A stretch of 64,000 nucleotides of DNA from Silene latifolia (taxonomy: Eukaryota; Streptophyta; Magnoliopsida; Caryophyllales; Caryophyllaceae): assembly GCF_048544455.1 (NCBI RefSeq), contig NC_133538.1:438338311-438402310 (forward strand). The letters are read 5' to 3'. The position numbers were made by a program, and so were the translations under genes. Below the pieces are notes generated by a model that searched no databases, was not told the origin of the DNA, and saw nothing but the letters and a program-made list of their open reading frames with translations. Within the stretch, counting starts at the first letter, position 1. The number at the start of each line of letters is the position of its first letter. Positions 23,552-37,750 of this stretch are shown here, in pieces.

Positions 23552-23704
23552 CATTATTATTACTATCCGACTAAATATATATATTTTATATAAACTAAGC
23601 TTTAAAATATAATTAATTAAATTAAGCAATTTTAAAATATAAATAAAGTAATAGAATGGTTAATTAATTATAAATGTTAAAATGGAAAATTCGCGGGTGT
23701 TACA
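20436..23704. repeat. Two LTR starts facing each other
   Basis: At the left end, TGTAATACTCCGTATT follows the polypurine tract of G, so it is the start of its 3' LTR on the plus strand. At the right end, the reverse complement reads a polypurine tract with GGATGAAACTTTTTAAAAGG, then TGTAACACCCGCG, so another LTR starts at 23704 on the minus strand. A TATA-like TATATTTC on the minus strand near 23365 supports reversed orientation for most of the span. I cannot place the join. Short open frames are not genes; the stretch near 22130-22640 is C/A-rich low complexity. Confidence 0.6.
23518..23568. repeat. (ATT)n microsatellite
   Basis: About twelve near-perfect ATT units with a single C interruption, inside the reversed LTR. 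Confidence 0.95.
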
Positions 23705-24409
23705 ATATCACCCCAACCTTTTAAAAAGTTTCATCCTCGAAACTTGAAAGTAGAAAGTGAAAGTTTATAAAGATAAAGCCGGACTTTTTGAAATCGGCAA
23801 CCAAAACATTAAAAGGTTACTCATTGTAAAATTAAATTTCCTTCAAAAGTTTTAAGTAGAATGTTCCAACAGCACAAGTTTCTCGTCAAAGGAACAGAAG
23901 TGTTCTCGTTTCGCATTCAAGAACATCAACATTCCAAATCAAAGACAAGGTCAAATACCTAATCATTTGGAGAAATCCAAAATCAAAATACTTCCAAAAA
24001 CATTTATAGAGAGTTTTTAAAAGTATAAGTCTCCTTTATGGAACGAATTTGCCTTTGTCGTGCACACAAGAGCGCTAATTTTCTAAGTCAAAGACAAGTT
24101 TAAAAAAATCATTCGCCGATAAGCGTAGGACAAATTATTAGACATCTTTAATAACGAGTCCTAACATCCCATCAACGTTAAAACCGAATGAAAATGATAA
24201 TCCATTTACATTTTCTTTTACAAAAGCTAAAATAAAAATATAAGTTTCATTTTTAAACTCAAAAAGGAGTCAAGTTCTCTAAAATATAACATTAAACTTT
24301 GACAAAAAATGGTAAATGGATCAAAGTTAGTTAGAAATCGAGCAAAATCAAAAGCAACTCAGATATAGCAATCAAAAATCATGATAAAGAAGTCTGCATG
24401 GTTCGTCGG
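23705..24409 (-). other. 3' UTR remnant of a reversed Tekay-type element
   Basis: Minus-strand sequence leading into the polypurine tract and LTR start at 23704. No coding frame remains. Upstream (to the right) it meets the end of an Athila-like LTR near 24.4 kb, so the coding part of this element is gone. Confidence 0.5.
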
Positions 24410-26133
24410 TTTGTTTACTTGTCGTCAAAAGTTACCTTGACCAAAACAATATTTATAACTTCAACAACTACTCTACTCTTAGTAAAGAGGTAAGTAATGG
24501 TCAGATCCCAAGGGACGGGTATTGATGTAAGATTTTCAATTGCAAATGGTTGTGTCTAGGGGTGTCACAATTTGGGTTAAGGTAGGAGATCAACTAAACT
24601 AATCAACAATGTAAATAAAGTAATGAAAATAAGCAAGATGATTAAAATGAGATGTAAACAATTGATTAAAAGCACTAGGGTGTCATGGGTTCATAGGGGA
24701 TTCATGGGATTTGATCATACAAATATGTTCTCTACTAGATGCAAGCACTTATTGTTGTGATGGGATCGAGTTAGTATATATCTTACAATCCCTAAGAAGG
24801 TTTGGGTCCCAGAGCCGAATCGATTAGATTGTACAACACATACAAGTCGACTTAATCCTTCCTATCCAACTATATGCATGGTCTAATGAGACTCGAGTTG
24901 GTTTATGTCTTACAAGTCTCATTGAAAAGGTAAGTGATGGGTAAAAAATGCAAGGATTCATAGGCTCGCATTTCATCAAACATAACATGTGCATAAGTTA
25001 GAATCACAACAAGCAAGCAAATTAATTATGAAAACATATTAGATTAAGCATGAATCAATCCCCATGTTGGTTTCCCCTAATTCCTCATTAACCCTAGTTA
25101 AAAAAACTACTCACTCATTATCAAGTTTAACATGCTAACAAGATTGTCAATCATACTAGCAAGGCAAAACATGATGAACAAATAAAAATGATTAACAATA
25201 ATTAAAAGGATTAAGAGACAATTATACCTATGAAGATGATTCCAAATAATAAAGCAAAGAATAATAGAAGTACTTGATGATTGATGGAAAGTTGTCAATC
25301 CTCCAAATAAACCCAAAAAATCTTCTAATTACCCAAAATAAATGATGAACAATAGAGAAATTAAGGAAATATTAAGGAATGAGATTTGTATTAATACTAT
25401 ATTAAAAGTTGATTACAAGATTAAGACAAGATTAAGATATGATAAAGATTGTATTAAGATGACATGCTAATTTAGGTAGTACAAAGGGGTATTTATACTA
25501 AAGATTAGGTGCAAATATTAGGGTTACTAAGGGCTTAAATGACTATTAAGACCCTTAAGAAAAGTTGAGGAAGTCCTCCTCTCCAAGGAGATGCGCATCT
25601 CCATTTTGCTAGTCCCATGAAAATATGCTCGTCCCGAGCGTCTAGGAAGCTGGCACGGTGGAGTCTGTAAGGGGATCCGAGTGAATCATGGGAGAGATGC
25701 TCGGATTGCTTGGCTTCAAGACAAGCGTCTTGTCATCGGAGCGCTCGTATTGGTGGGCAGGGAGACGCTCGGATTGGCTACAATCCGCTCGGATTGTGAG
25801 ACAGGCACTTCTCTTTTCTTCTTTCCTCAACAATCTGCGGGGATCTTGTTGAGGATGCAAGGATTGTTTTCGTCATTGCCCAATCTACTTTATTATCTAC
25901 ATAGGCCTTCTAGTATCGTCTTCCCTTTGATCCTTGGTCATTAAATGTGATCAATTTAGCTCCATTTCGCCATGAAAATGCAAGGTTTCCACTCCTCTCA
26001 TACCAAGGAAACAAAACCTCAAAGAATATGCAAAAGGGGAAACTAAAGATAGTAAATGACCCAATTATGCACTATAAAGCATAGGAACTAGGCTAATTCG
26101 GGAACTAAATGTGCTCAAATATGAGTCACATCA
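24410..26133 (-). repeat. Athila-like LTR on the minus strand
   Basis: On the minus strand it begins TGATGTGACTCATATTTG after the purine-rich GGTTTGAGGATAT, and runs left to a tail with CCCTTGGGATCTGACC and TTTGGTCAAGGTAAC, which I know as the 3' end of Athila-type LTRs. Within it, 25620-25810 is rich in GCTCGGAT and GACGCTCGGAT motifs. The left end is approximate. Confidence 0.55.
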
Positions 26134-28251
26134 AATATCCTCAAACCGAACCTTTGCTCGTCCCGAGTAAAGAGGTGACAAAGACTAGGACCCTTATTAA
26201 AACTAACATACTAATATAGCCGATGTGAGACAATTAGCGGGTCTCACTCCGCCCCTTCAACTCACAACAAGACAACCACGAGGTAGGATGCCTTCTTACA
26301 AGGCAAGGTGGGGCTTGCCAAAATGGCGATACATCCAAGCATTAAAGCACATAAAACAAGGTAATGGATGCATCTACAAAAATGAATAGCCAGTTTCCTC
26401 ATCTAAGTGGCGGAATTTATCTACAGGGGAAGCAATCTAAGGGTACACATTCCATTATAGATACGGTTTCTTCAAACTACTAAGCCTAGAAGGATACCAA
26501 TAAATCACCTCCAAGTTGTGTCAAGCTAGGGTACCTTTGTCCTCAAGTGTTAAATGCTTTCGTCAAGAGTAGACTCCCTATGGTGTTAGAAACACTAGAG
26601 GATCGCGGAATTCCCTTTCTTGCCTAGACAAGAAGAAGGGTCGTCCCTTCTCTACCATGCACAAAAGTGGATACGATGGAAAAAGGATCAATAGTATTTT
26701 AGTTTCATATGGGAGTTTGCTTTTTGTTGTTTGTTTTTCCCCCAAATTTGTGGCATTTGACATTTTGAGAACATTTCTTTTTGCAATTTCTTTGATGTTT
26801 GGCATTTTCAACACTTGACAATTTTTCAACTTTTTCTTGCATTTCTTTTGAACATTTTCAAAGCTACCCCATTTGTAGTGAGGGTGCTTGTATTTGAAGT
26901 ATAGGAGTTTTCATTTTTGTTACTCCTCTTTTCTTTTGATGCAATTGCAAACTTTCTTGACTTTTCATTTCAATTCTTGAACTCAAATTTTGAACAATTT
27001 TTGTGCCCATTCCCTTTGATGACAAAATGTGGTAGAATATGGATGATGGATGCATGGTTTCAAGGGTCACCTTAGAATAAACGGTAGCCAAGGAGTTATC
27101 ACACCACAAGGTACTCTTGACTAGGCCTTAATCCATGGGTCAAAGGATACTAGGATAACACATCCTAGGATGTTTTACAAATATTATAACAAGCAAAGTC
27201 TTAAGAAGAAAAAGTATCTACAAGGGCCTTCTATACACTTGTCAAGCTTCCCAAATAGATGGTTTCACAAAATTCTTCCTAAATGCAACTATATGCCATG
27301 ATGCAACTAACATATATACAACCTAATGCATATGCTTCTACCAACTAGTATGCCAAATAATCTAAATGCAATCCTATAATCACATTGTTTATACCGCATC
27401 AGTCAAAATAAAGCCACATAGTCATCAACATAGAGAGGAAAAAAGAGATTGGAAAGATCATATCATGCGGTCTTCAATATCCTCATGTCTCAGATGTGGC
27501 GTAGTCGATCATTGTGACAAAGGATAGACAAACACAATATATACAAACACAACATATACAAGACTACACTATAAAGGAAATGAACATGTTTTTGGGTTTT
27601 TCAATTTTTCAATTTTTTTATGGTTTTATGCTTTATGGAATAAAAAGACATGTTTCTGTATTTTCAAAATTTTTCAATTTTTATCATTTTTGTTTTAAAA
27701 TTCATGTTAGAATTTCCCATCCACACAATAGTATGGGCATTGTCCTCAATGGCCAATATGATAGGAAATTATGCAAGCAATATGAAATGCATTATTTCTA
27801 AACTAAATGCGAACAATATGACATATAAACAAGTGATGCAACTACACTATACTATATGATGTATGAGTTTTTGTTTGGTTCGAGAGCATAATTTTAATTA
27901 ACTCCCAATGCATATGCATATGCATAAACTTCCCCAAACCAAAATAGACATTATTGCTAATGTCAAAAATTACGGGAGTTCATGAATAAGGATGCTATGC
28001 ATGAAACTACAATTGTCATTTTGGATTTTAAATGTGGGAACAATTAATTTAGCACCTTTAATGTTGCCAAGGTGAAATAATAGTCCTTCACTTTTACAAG
28101 GACACCACAAAGATGAAACAATAAACTATGAAACAAGTTAACAAAACATGAAATTCTTGTCATGAAAAAGAAATGAGGGGGAATAAGAGAAACTTCACTT
28201 TGGCCTTGATGGGTGCCTCGTGCCCACTCCATCTAGCTCATGACGTGCTCT
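26134..28251 (-). other. 3' untranslated region between Athila ORF1 and its LTR
   Basis: A/T-rich with T runs (26700-27020, 27590-27700). I see no coding domain on either strand. Position and orientation fit the long 3' UTR of Athila elements. Confidence 0.5.
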
Positions 28252-29776
28252 TCAAAGGTTGTCATCATCCCCTCCCAAATCACTAGCCCAAGCTTCCCTC
28301 GATGCATCACTTTCATAGAAATCCATAAACTCATCTCCTTCGCTATCTAGCTCCACCGTGTCACCACCACTTGATTTTTCACTTCCTTCATTTCCTCGAC
28401 CATGCGCCCCATCATTAGCTTTCTCCGAATTCGGGAAAAGGATATGCATTTGGGCCCAAGAGGGAAGCATTCCCTCTTCGCTAATGATTCCTTTCCGAGC
28501 CATTTGGTGAAATTGTGGATACAAGGTATAATAATTATCCACATTGGCTTCAAACTGTCGGAGATGCAAGTCTTGAAGTATTCCCGTCATAAAATCATCC
28601 CTAGGGAGGATGAAAGGATTTGGGTGGTTGTAAGGTTGGTATTGGAAGGGGTAGGGTGGTATCACAACCTTTTTATTGTCTTTTTTTTGTTGTTCATGTT
28701 GTTGATGTTGTGTTGGAGGTGGTGCTTAGTTTGCTTGATTTGTATGATTCATGCTTGTTGGGATGAGATAGGATGGTATTAGAGAGAGGGCCTCATCGTG
28801 GTGAAATTCTTGCTTATCCTTCTATTGGTAGGTAAATGGGAGTGTTCCCCTTAGTAAGCCATTTGATTCTCTTTTCATACCCCTCATGGGTCATCCAATG
28901 GTGTTGCCGAAGGATTAGCTCTTCATTGATCCTTTTGTTGCCTAGAAGGGGTACATATTCATTGTTTTCATTGAATTTGGGGTTGAAAAACTTGGCAAGT
29001 CTTGTAATAAGTCCCCCATTGACAATATGTTTTACACCATAGCCCATTTCTCGAGAAGAACAAGGGGGTGTTAAAATGGTACCCGCTCCTACCTTAAATT
29101 TCGAGGTAACAGTCCATGAAGACAAGGTCAAGCTCATTCACTATTGCGGGATCTCGACGGGCAAGAAGAGTGCCGACTATAAATCGGTATGTGAGCCTAA
29201 TGATAGGATTTTGAATGTGAAAAGCTAAGCAATATTTGATGTAAGAAAAATTCCGACCCGTCATTGCTCTCCAAAGGGGTGCTATGCTATACTTTCTTTG
29301 TTTTGATGTTCGGGTAGGCGAAACATCAAGCCCTAGTACACTAGCGAATTCAACAAGGGTCATAATCCGGGTTTTGTTTTCCAATCTAAATTCCACACAT
29401 ATGGTCTTGTTCAAGGTAGTGATTTTCAAGAAGCTAAAAAATTCAAGAACTAAAGATCGATAGGTACTCTCATGCATGTGAAATAAGGTTGAAATACCAA
29501 ACAATTCAAAGAGAGCTCGGTTTGATGAAAGATTCCAAGTTTCCTCAAAGTCTTATGGCACATAAATTTAGTGGGTAGAATGTTCTTACCAAGAAGACGA
29601 CGGAAAACAAGCCTTTGGACATCATTAACAAACTCTATGTTGGAAAACTCATCAAGTTTTGTAAGATCAATTATCTCTTCATGGTCCCTCCTCAAAGTAT
29701 TAAGTTGATAAGTAGATGAGCTCCCCATTACCCTTGTTCTTCTTCCCTCTCTTTGTAATGATCCTTTTGGCCTCAT
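28252..29776 (-). pseudogene. Athila ORF1-family protein (env-position ORF), broken
   Basis: Four overlapping minus-strand frames read as one protein. The N-terminal part (29776-29450) starts MRPKGSLQREGRR and has NILPTKFMCHKTLRKLGI. The middle (29504-29094) has STYRSLVLEFFSFLK, then a strand of FRLENKTRIMTLVEFASVLG and an R-D-P-A-I-V-N-E-L-D-L stretch. Next (29137-28814) is MGYGVKHIVNGGLITRLAKF. The C-terminal part (28665-28252) is acidic, with SEGDEFMDFYESDA. The order (phosphate-tail-like start, P-T-R/K-F, L-x-L-E-F, S-F-R, L-x-E-F) is that of the ATHILA ORF-1 family, a protein of unknown role often compared to env by position. At least three frameshifts inactivate it. Confidence 0.7.
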
Positions 29777-30312
29777 TCTTGAATGTAGATCTAAAATTCG
29801 ATTTGTTGAATCTGGAGACTTTCCTTGTGATTTAGATATTCTTTGGAACCCTAGATTTTGGGGGTTTTTGTTTTTGAGGGGTAAATGAGTGCTTGAGATA
29901 TGATTTGAGTTATATGAGAGGGGGTTTTATGTTTTAAAGTAGAAGGAAGGATGAGGTGTCACGAAATGTGTGGTGGGGAGGAGTTTTAATTGGCAAGAAA
30001 ATAGAAGAATAAGACGGCATGGGCGACGAGCGGCTCGAGCATGGGACCCTCGGATCATAGCTCCTGGAGACGAGCGGATCTTCTTGGAGATGCTCGGATT
30101 CCAGGTCAGGAGAAATCCCATAATTTTAATGAAACCAGGACGAGCAGATCTTTATGAAGACGAGCGTCTTGTTTAAGACGAGTGGATCCTTCCGAGGACG
30201 CTCGGATCTTCAGTCAGGGAAAAATCTCATATTTCAGAATAGCCGGGACGCTCGGATGTTAGAGGAGACGAGCGTCTTACTCAAAGGAGACGAGCCTCTT
30301 ATGGTCGGGATG
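29777..30312 (-). other. Upstream region of Athila ORF1 with GACGAGCGGATC repeats
   Basis: On the minus strand a TTTAAAACATAAAACC stretch (about 29935) and an A/C-rich leader precede the ORF start. Further upstream (29995-30305) the words GACGAGCGGATC, GACGCTCGGAT and GACGAGCGTCTT recur about nine times, as in the LTR at 25.6-25.8 kb. The T2 LTR starts at 30313, so the rest of the Athila element is displaced to the right of the window. Confidence 0.5.
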
Positions 30313-32779
30313 TGTAGATACCCAGTATCTTCTGAGACTCCAACAAACAACATGTTTTGGTATCGCGGCGTTTGATCGACAGTTTGTGTACAACTTTACG
30401 TCGGAAAACTTAAAACGATTTCGAAAATAAAACATTCCAAAACTTTTCAAAAGTACCTGGAGTGTTTAATGCACGACGACGGGGTCGCAATGACACTAAC
30501 TAGAGTCAAAACCGACACCGGACCCAAAACCGACTAAAAAATCCAAATCCCGACTCCGACAATGAGTCAAACCGAGTCAACCACAAAAAACAAACCATTT
30601 CAAACCTTCTATACTAAGATTTCCCGGATTCATGAATGGTCAAGTACCAAACATGTGACTAAAAATCCTAGGATAGAACAAATCATGATTGCACTTGTGT
30701 GAAACTGACAGGACAACTCGAAGACCCGCGACGTGGCTCGCGCCTCTTTGAGCAGCCCAGGTGGCCACGTCGCTCAAAACTCACACAACCACTCATTTTC
30801 CTATAAATACCCCTCAAATGCCCTCATTTGAGAACTTACGCGAGTGTCTGCCCCCTCTTTTCTCCCTTAAAATTCTCGACTCGACTTCTTAAGTCACAAT
30901 CTGACGCGTATTTACGACCTACTGATCGTAAATACAAGCCTTACACATTGTTTGGTACCGTCATCGTGCATTAAATCACTTGACCGACCATTTCGACCAC
31001 TACACCGTCACTAATCTTAATAAAACACTCTTTTTACTTACCAAAACGGTTTTAAACCGAGTCTTTTCCGACCAAACGAGTTGTTACACTTACGTCGGTT
31101 TCTCGCCATAACCAAACATGTAAGTATGAGAGTGTAAAAATCCTTCTTTTATCATGTCTTTGCTTGTTTTATGACCATAACATGCTAAAACATGCATAAC
31201 ACGATCCAAAACATAGGATAGACCAAAACTGAGTTTTGGCCTGAGGCAGAAGCCCCTTGTTCTGCGCAGAGACCCGCGCCTCAATGGGGTGCCCAGGTCA
31301 AAACTCAACCGTGTTTGTTCTCGTCCTTGCTCATTAATCTATTTTCATATTTGTAATCGGTTTTTACCATTTCGAATGTTTTTAAACCCTTTTATTGGTT
31401 TTTACAAATTTTAACCATAAAACATTTTTCACCCTTGGTTCTTAACACCATGACGGCTTAATCCGTGTTCCGGTGATAACATTTGGTTAATAACATTTAA
31501 AAGGTATTTTAAAGCCTTTTATTTCATTTCTTTAAATTTTCAGAGGTATTTTAAAGCCTTTCATCATTTCTTTACATTTCCAAAATAAACATATTAGTCA
31601 CCAATACAAAGTCATCCTTGGTTCCACATACCATGCCGGATTTTAACCCGGGTACGATGATGAGTATCAACTAATTATATTCAAATGAACTTAAGACAAT
31701 TAGTTCACGATCATTCTCAAAACTATCCATGTCGAGTCGAACCCGACACCGAATATCATCAAAATAATGATGATTATTCGAGTCTCGTTCCTCAAATCAA
31801 CAAATACGGTCTAAACGACCCTTTCAAACCAAAACGGATTTAAATACCCACTTTTCAACACGTTTCATAAACGTTTTTCAAATGGTCAGAGCACGGCATA
31901 TAACCGTTGACTGACCCGCGCCTAAACAGGCCTTTTCTTTCTTATTTTCAAAACAAGGGGAGACCCCCTTGCACCGCCAACAGGCTCGCGCCTCATGTGG
32001 CCCCCTAGTGCATGGTCTGTTCCCTTTCCAGCATTAGTCTAGGACGATCCCGACTCCGGCCAACCCGGATATAGGACGGATCAGATGACTATTTGCTCAT
32101 TAAAAAATCACATTTGCAAAATGCCTTACAAAGACAAATGGATCGTGTTATGCACCATAAACCTAATACGGTAAATGGATGTTTAATTTCCGTCTTGTAT
32201 GCAAATCAACCATAAACTCAACTCGACATCTTAGACTTGATACTTGGATTAAATCAACCGACTGAGAAAGCTCTGACATCTTAGGTTTAAATTATTGGAT
32301 GCGCATTCATGCATTTAAACTGTTTTATCAACTATTGCATTCAACCAACTAAGATCGATCAGTAGAGGCCGCCACCGCGGGCGGGATTGGGTGTCTAATT
32401 AAAGGGCTTCCCAATACATATCTTCACCTCTTACTCAGAAACTTTAGATAGTGGACGACCTTATCTAGGGCGTACGAGAGTCATTCTAGAGATAGGGTGC
32501 TAAAGAGGGACGATTCCTTATCTTTAGTACCTATGTCAAACACCGCTTTGTGCTTCATTTGACCGAGGTATAAAGTGGATTCGAACGGGTTCCAAGAATC
32601 CCACAAATGCTTGTTGGCGACTCCGAACATCTCTAATCGTTTCGAGACCCCTACCAAGACGAAACCGACAGATCTAAAACGATCCGGTCGAAAGCATTTT
32701 TACGCCGCCGAGCGTGGCTTTCAAAATACCGCTGCACGTCCGCAGATCGACCGGGCTTGCAGGTGGGCCGATGTCCACA
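30313..32779 (+). repeat. 5' LTR of T2, 2467 bp
   Basis: Starts TGTAGATACCCAG and ends GATGTCCACA, three bases before the PBS. Near its end GGTTCCAAGAATCCC and TTGGCGACTCCG align with T1 8690-8720. A TATA box lies at 30801. No gene inside; short frames are chance. Confidence 0.85.
30801..30810 (+). promoter_or_regulatory. TATA box of T2 LTR
   Basis: CTATAAATACCCCTCAAATG, about 490 bp into the LTR, followed by CTTACGCGAGTG and pyrimidine-rich sequence. Confidence 0.65.
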
Positions 32780-32782
32780 TAT

Positions 32783-32800
32783 TGGCGACTCCGCTGGGGA
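32783..32800 (+). promoter_or_regulatory. Primer-binding site of T2 (Ogre type)
   Basis: TGGCGACTCCGCTGGGGA is the PBS known from Ogre/Tat elements, reported as complementary to a tRNA-Arg. It lies three bases after the LTR end. Confidence 0.9.
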
Positions 32801-34237
32801 TAACTAGGACACGTACGTCTTTGTGATCCCTAGATGGTGAGACTCGAAGAGGTCTTGGTCGGAATGCATTAATTGATATTACGGTCACGGTCGTGTTCCT
32901 TGTCCGGACCCACGACCTAACCCTCTTCGACCAATTGGCTCGTCTCGTCGGCGTGAGTTTTCTCATCCCCGCGTTTCGAATCCCGATTGAGTCAAGCATA
33001 CCATTGACGTTACACATTTCTGTTTCGTTAAAGAGCTTTCATCACTTTCGAGCACGAGGCTAGGGCACCCTCCTTACACATTTTGTTTGGATTGGTATCC
33101 CTCTCGCAAATCGGGGTTTGATGGCTTGGTGTGTAACCCACCCTTCTAAGCCAAAACCCGTGTCCGCATTATGCATAATATAATGAGACTGTGAGTGCTT
33201 ATGTGCTACTTGATCATAATTCCTTTCGTGTCATTTTCAAATATTCAAAAATACTCTTTTGCGCCGTTATAATGACCATTTCAAACCTCGGTCTTTCGCC
33301 GACCATTGCACGTCTTTCTAGGCCGTCGTAATGATTATTTTTCAAACCCGATTTTTATAACCATTTCCACACGCCTTTCTAGGCCGTCGTAATGACGATT
33401 TTTCAAACCCGGTTTTTATAACCATTTCCACACGCATTTCTAGTCCGTCGTAATGACGATTTTTCAAACCCGGTTTTTATAACCATTTCAACACGCCTTT
33501 TTAGGCCGTCGTAATGACGATTTTCAAACTCGGTTTTCTACAACCATTTCAAATCACCTTTTTACGCCGTTATAATCGCCGCGTCTAGACACGGATTTTA
33601 ACCCGTTTCGCGCCGACAATGGCTCTTTCAAAACCCGAGAAAAGCACACACCCTTTTCTCGAGACACTTTCGAGATTCCGAGGACCATGCACCGTCCCCG
33701 AGACTTCTTCAAACATTTCAAACTCGATTTTCAAAACATACAATTTTGAATTTCAAAAAACCGTCTTGGAAGACAATAAATTGTTTTCCGAGCCGATTCA
33801 AACTCGAAACCGTCTTTTGCAAATAAACTTAAGACAACCCTTTCAACTGACCGACTTGTTGGGATCTCTATCTTCGGAAGTCGTCCATAAAGTGACAAAT
33901 GAATCTTTTTGGAAATTTCTATTTTTGAAAACTTCAGTCCACCGTTCTAATTATGCCTCGTGTCTATCGAGTCGAAGCAAACGTACTTATGGGTCTTTAC
34001 TTACGAGTCGTCTCACCACGAGACTCGTCCAATGGCGCCACACCACTATATTGGATGCGTGTCCAAAGTTCGGTCAACACCGTCACGTCATAAATTGAGT
34101 CAGCACCGAGGTACCACACACGGTCATCCTTGTCTTGTTGAGTCTGATCCTTGTCTCGCCCTTTGTGTTGTCTGCATTTAGTCTTTGAACCGTGTCAGAT
34201 TGAGTTATAATGAGAGCCGTTTTTCTGCCTCAGAGCC
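32801..34237 (+). other. T2 leader with tandem repeat and an uncharacterised ORF
   Basis: Non-coding apart from an open frame at 33619-34098 (159 aa, starting MALSKPEKSTHPFLE), which sits where some Ogre elements carry an extra ORF1 of unknown function. I see no domain in it; it could be chance. A 61-bp tandem repeat precedes it. Confidence 0.45.
33250..33580 (+). repeat. 61-bp tandem repeat in T2 leader
   Basis: Units share AACCATTTCCACACGCC, then GGCCGTCGTAATGACGATT, then CAAACCCGGTTTTTAT; three central units are close to identical and the outer ones are diverged. Each holds the short hairpin CGTC-GTAAT-GACG. Confidence 0.85.
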
Positions 34238-36403
<2,166 letters not shown>

Positions 36404-37750
36404 GTCTCTCCCAAAGGATCACCCGACTTGACGATGCCTACCGTCGATTTATCTTCAGTCCTCCACCACCACGCCCGAGGGAGAGTCCCCCGAGCGCCCA
36501 AAACTACCCTCACCAGGATGGATTGCTCCCGCGACCATTCTGGCATTCACCTCATGATAATCACCCCCACAATAATCAGCCTCACAATAACTACCCTCAC
36601 AAGAATCACCCCCACAAAAATGTCCCTCACAAAAACTGCCCACCGAGGATACCCCTCCAAGGTACCCTCGGAATTCGGAAATTAATGGCATCTGGAGAGA
36701 TGATGTTGAGGATGTCTATATCATCCCAAGGAAGAAGGCAAAGGAGATCGATCACCTTACCCGATCCGGACGCCCCTATCAGAACCCGAACAATCCAACG
36801 GTCATTCCAACAACGAATGACCAAGTCGTCCCGGACAAGGGCACTCAACCAAAGGCTCCCGAGCATTCAATCCTCAAGCAGCTCCAGAAGGCAAAAGCCG
36901 AAATCTCAATTTGGCAACTGATCGCGACATCCTTTGAGCATCGACAGGCTTTGCTACAGGCCTTAGGAAAATTAACTGTGCCCTCCACCTCCTCCCCTGA
37001 AGAAATAGTGGCACACATGACAAGGGACGCCCCTGACTTGAACAACCCGGTCGTCTTCTCTGACGAGGATATCCCTCCCTTCGGAGCCAATCATAATCTT
37101 GCCATGTACATTACCGTACAATATCTCAAGAAGAATATGCCTATGGTCCTTGTGGATGGCGGGTCCGCAGTGAATGTCATTCCCCTCAAGACAGCTCACA
37201 AACTGGGTATTAAAGAAGCTGACTTGATCCCGACAAATCAAGTAGTACGCGCCTGTGACGACACTCGTCGCAGGGCTTATCACTCTAACTGTCGCAACCG
37301 GACCACTGGAAAGGCAAACCAGTTTTCAGGTGGTCGACATCGACGCTTCCTTCAATATGCTCCTGGGACGCCCCTGGATTCACGCCGCCAAGGCAGTTAT
37401 CTCAACTCTCCACTAGAAAATCAGGGTCCCCTTCAACGGGAAAACGATCACGATTCCGGCTTTCCCGATCAAAGCCGTCATGAGAAAGGGAATAGCCTCC
37501 CAAGCCATTGAGGAGGATGATAATGAAATGTGGGGATTCCAAGCCGTGAACGCCATAACTGATGAACCAACACCCTTTGATTGTGACCCGTTTGCCAACC
37601 TCATAGACAACCGCATCATGATGCGCTAGGGTTACTTCTCGGGTCTGCCCCTTAATCCACTGAAGAGCACCTTACCTCCTTTGAAATAGGTTAAGGTCCC
37701 CAATATACCCTTCGGACTGGGATGAACCTACCGATGAAGATATCCAGGAG
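36404..37750 (+). pseudogene. pol: T2 gag-pol linker and aspartic protease, frameshifted
   Basis: First a His/Asn/Pro repeat (36540-36650, PHNN and PHKN units). Then, in a shifted frame, DVYIIPRKKAKEIDHLTRSG (about 36705-36765) and LKQLQKAKAEISIWQLIATS (about 36870-36930), both Tat hallmarks. Protease carries VLVDGGSAVNVIPL with catalytic Asp at about 37155 (DGGS, the Tat variant of DSG). A frameshift near 37255 leads to LLGRPWIHAA. In-frame TAGs at about 37415 (TLH stop KI), 37627 and 37688 sit where Gln is plausible. A last frameshift near 37720 restores the frame of the next part. Confidence 0.75.

Noticed and set aside
28402..28782. 126-aa plus-strand frame
   Set aside because: Antisense shadow of the Athila ORF1 C-terminus.
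32721..33017. 98-aa minus-strand frame across the T2 PBS
   Set aside because: Overlaps LTR end and PBS in antisense; no domain.
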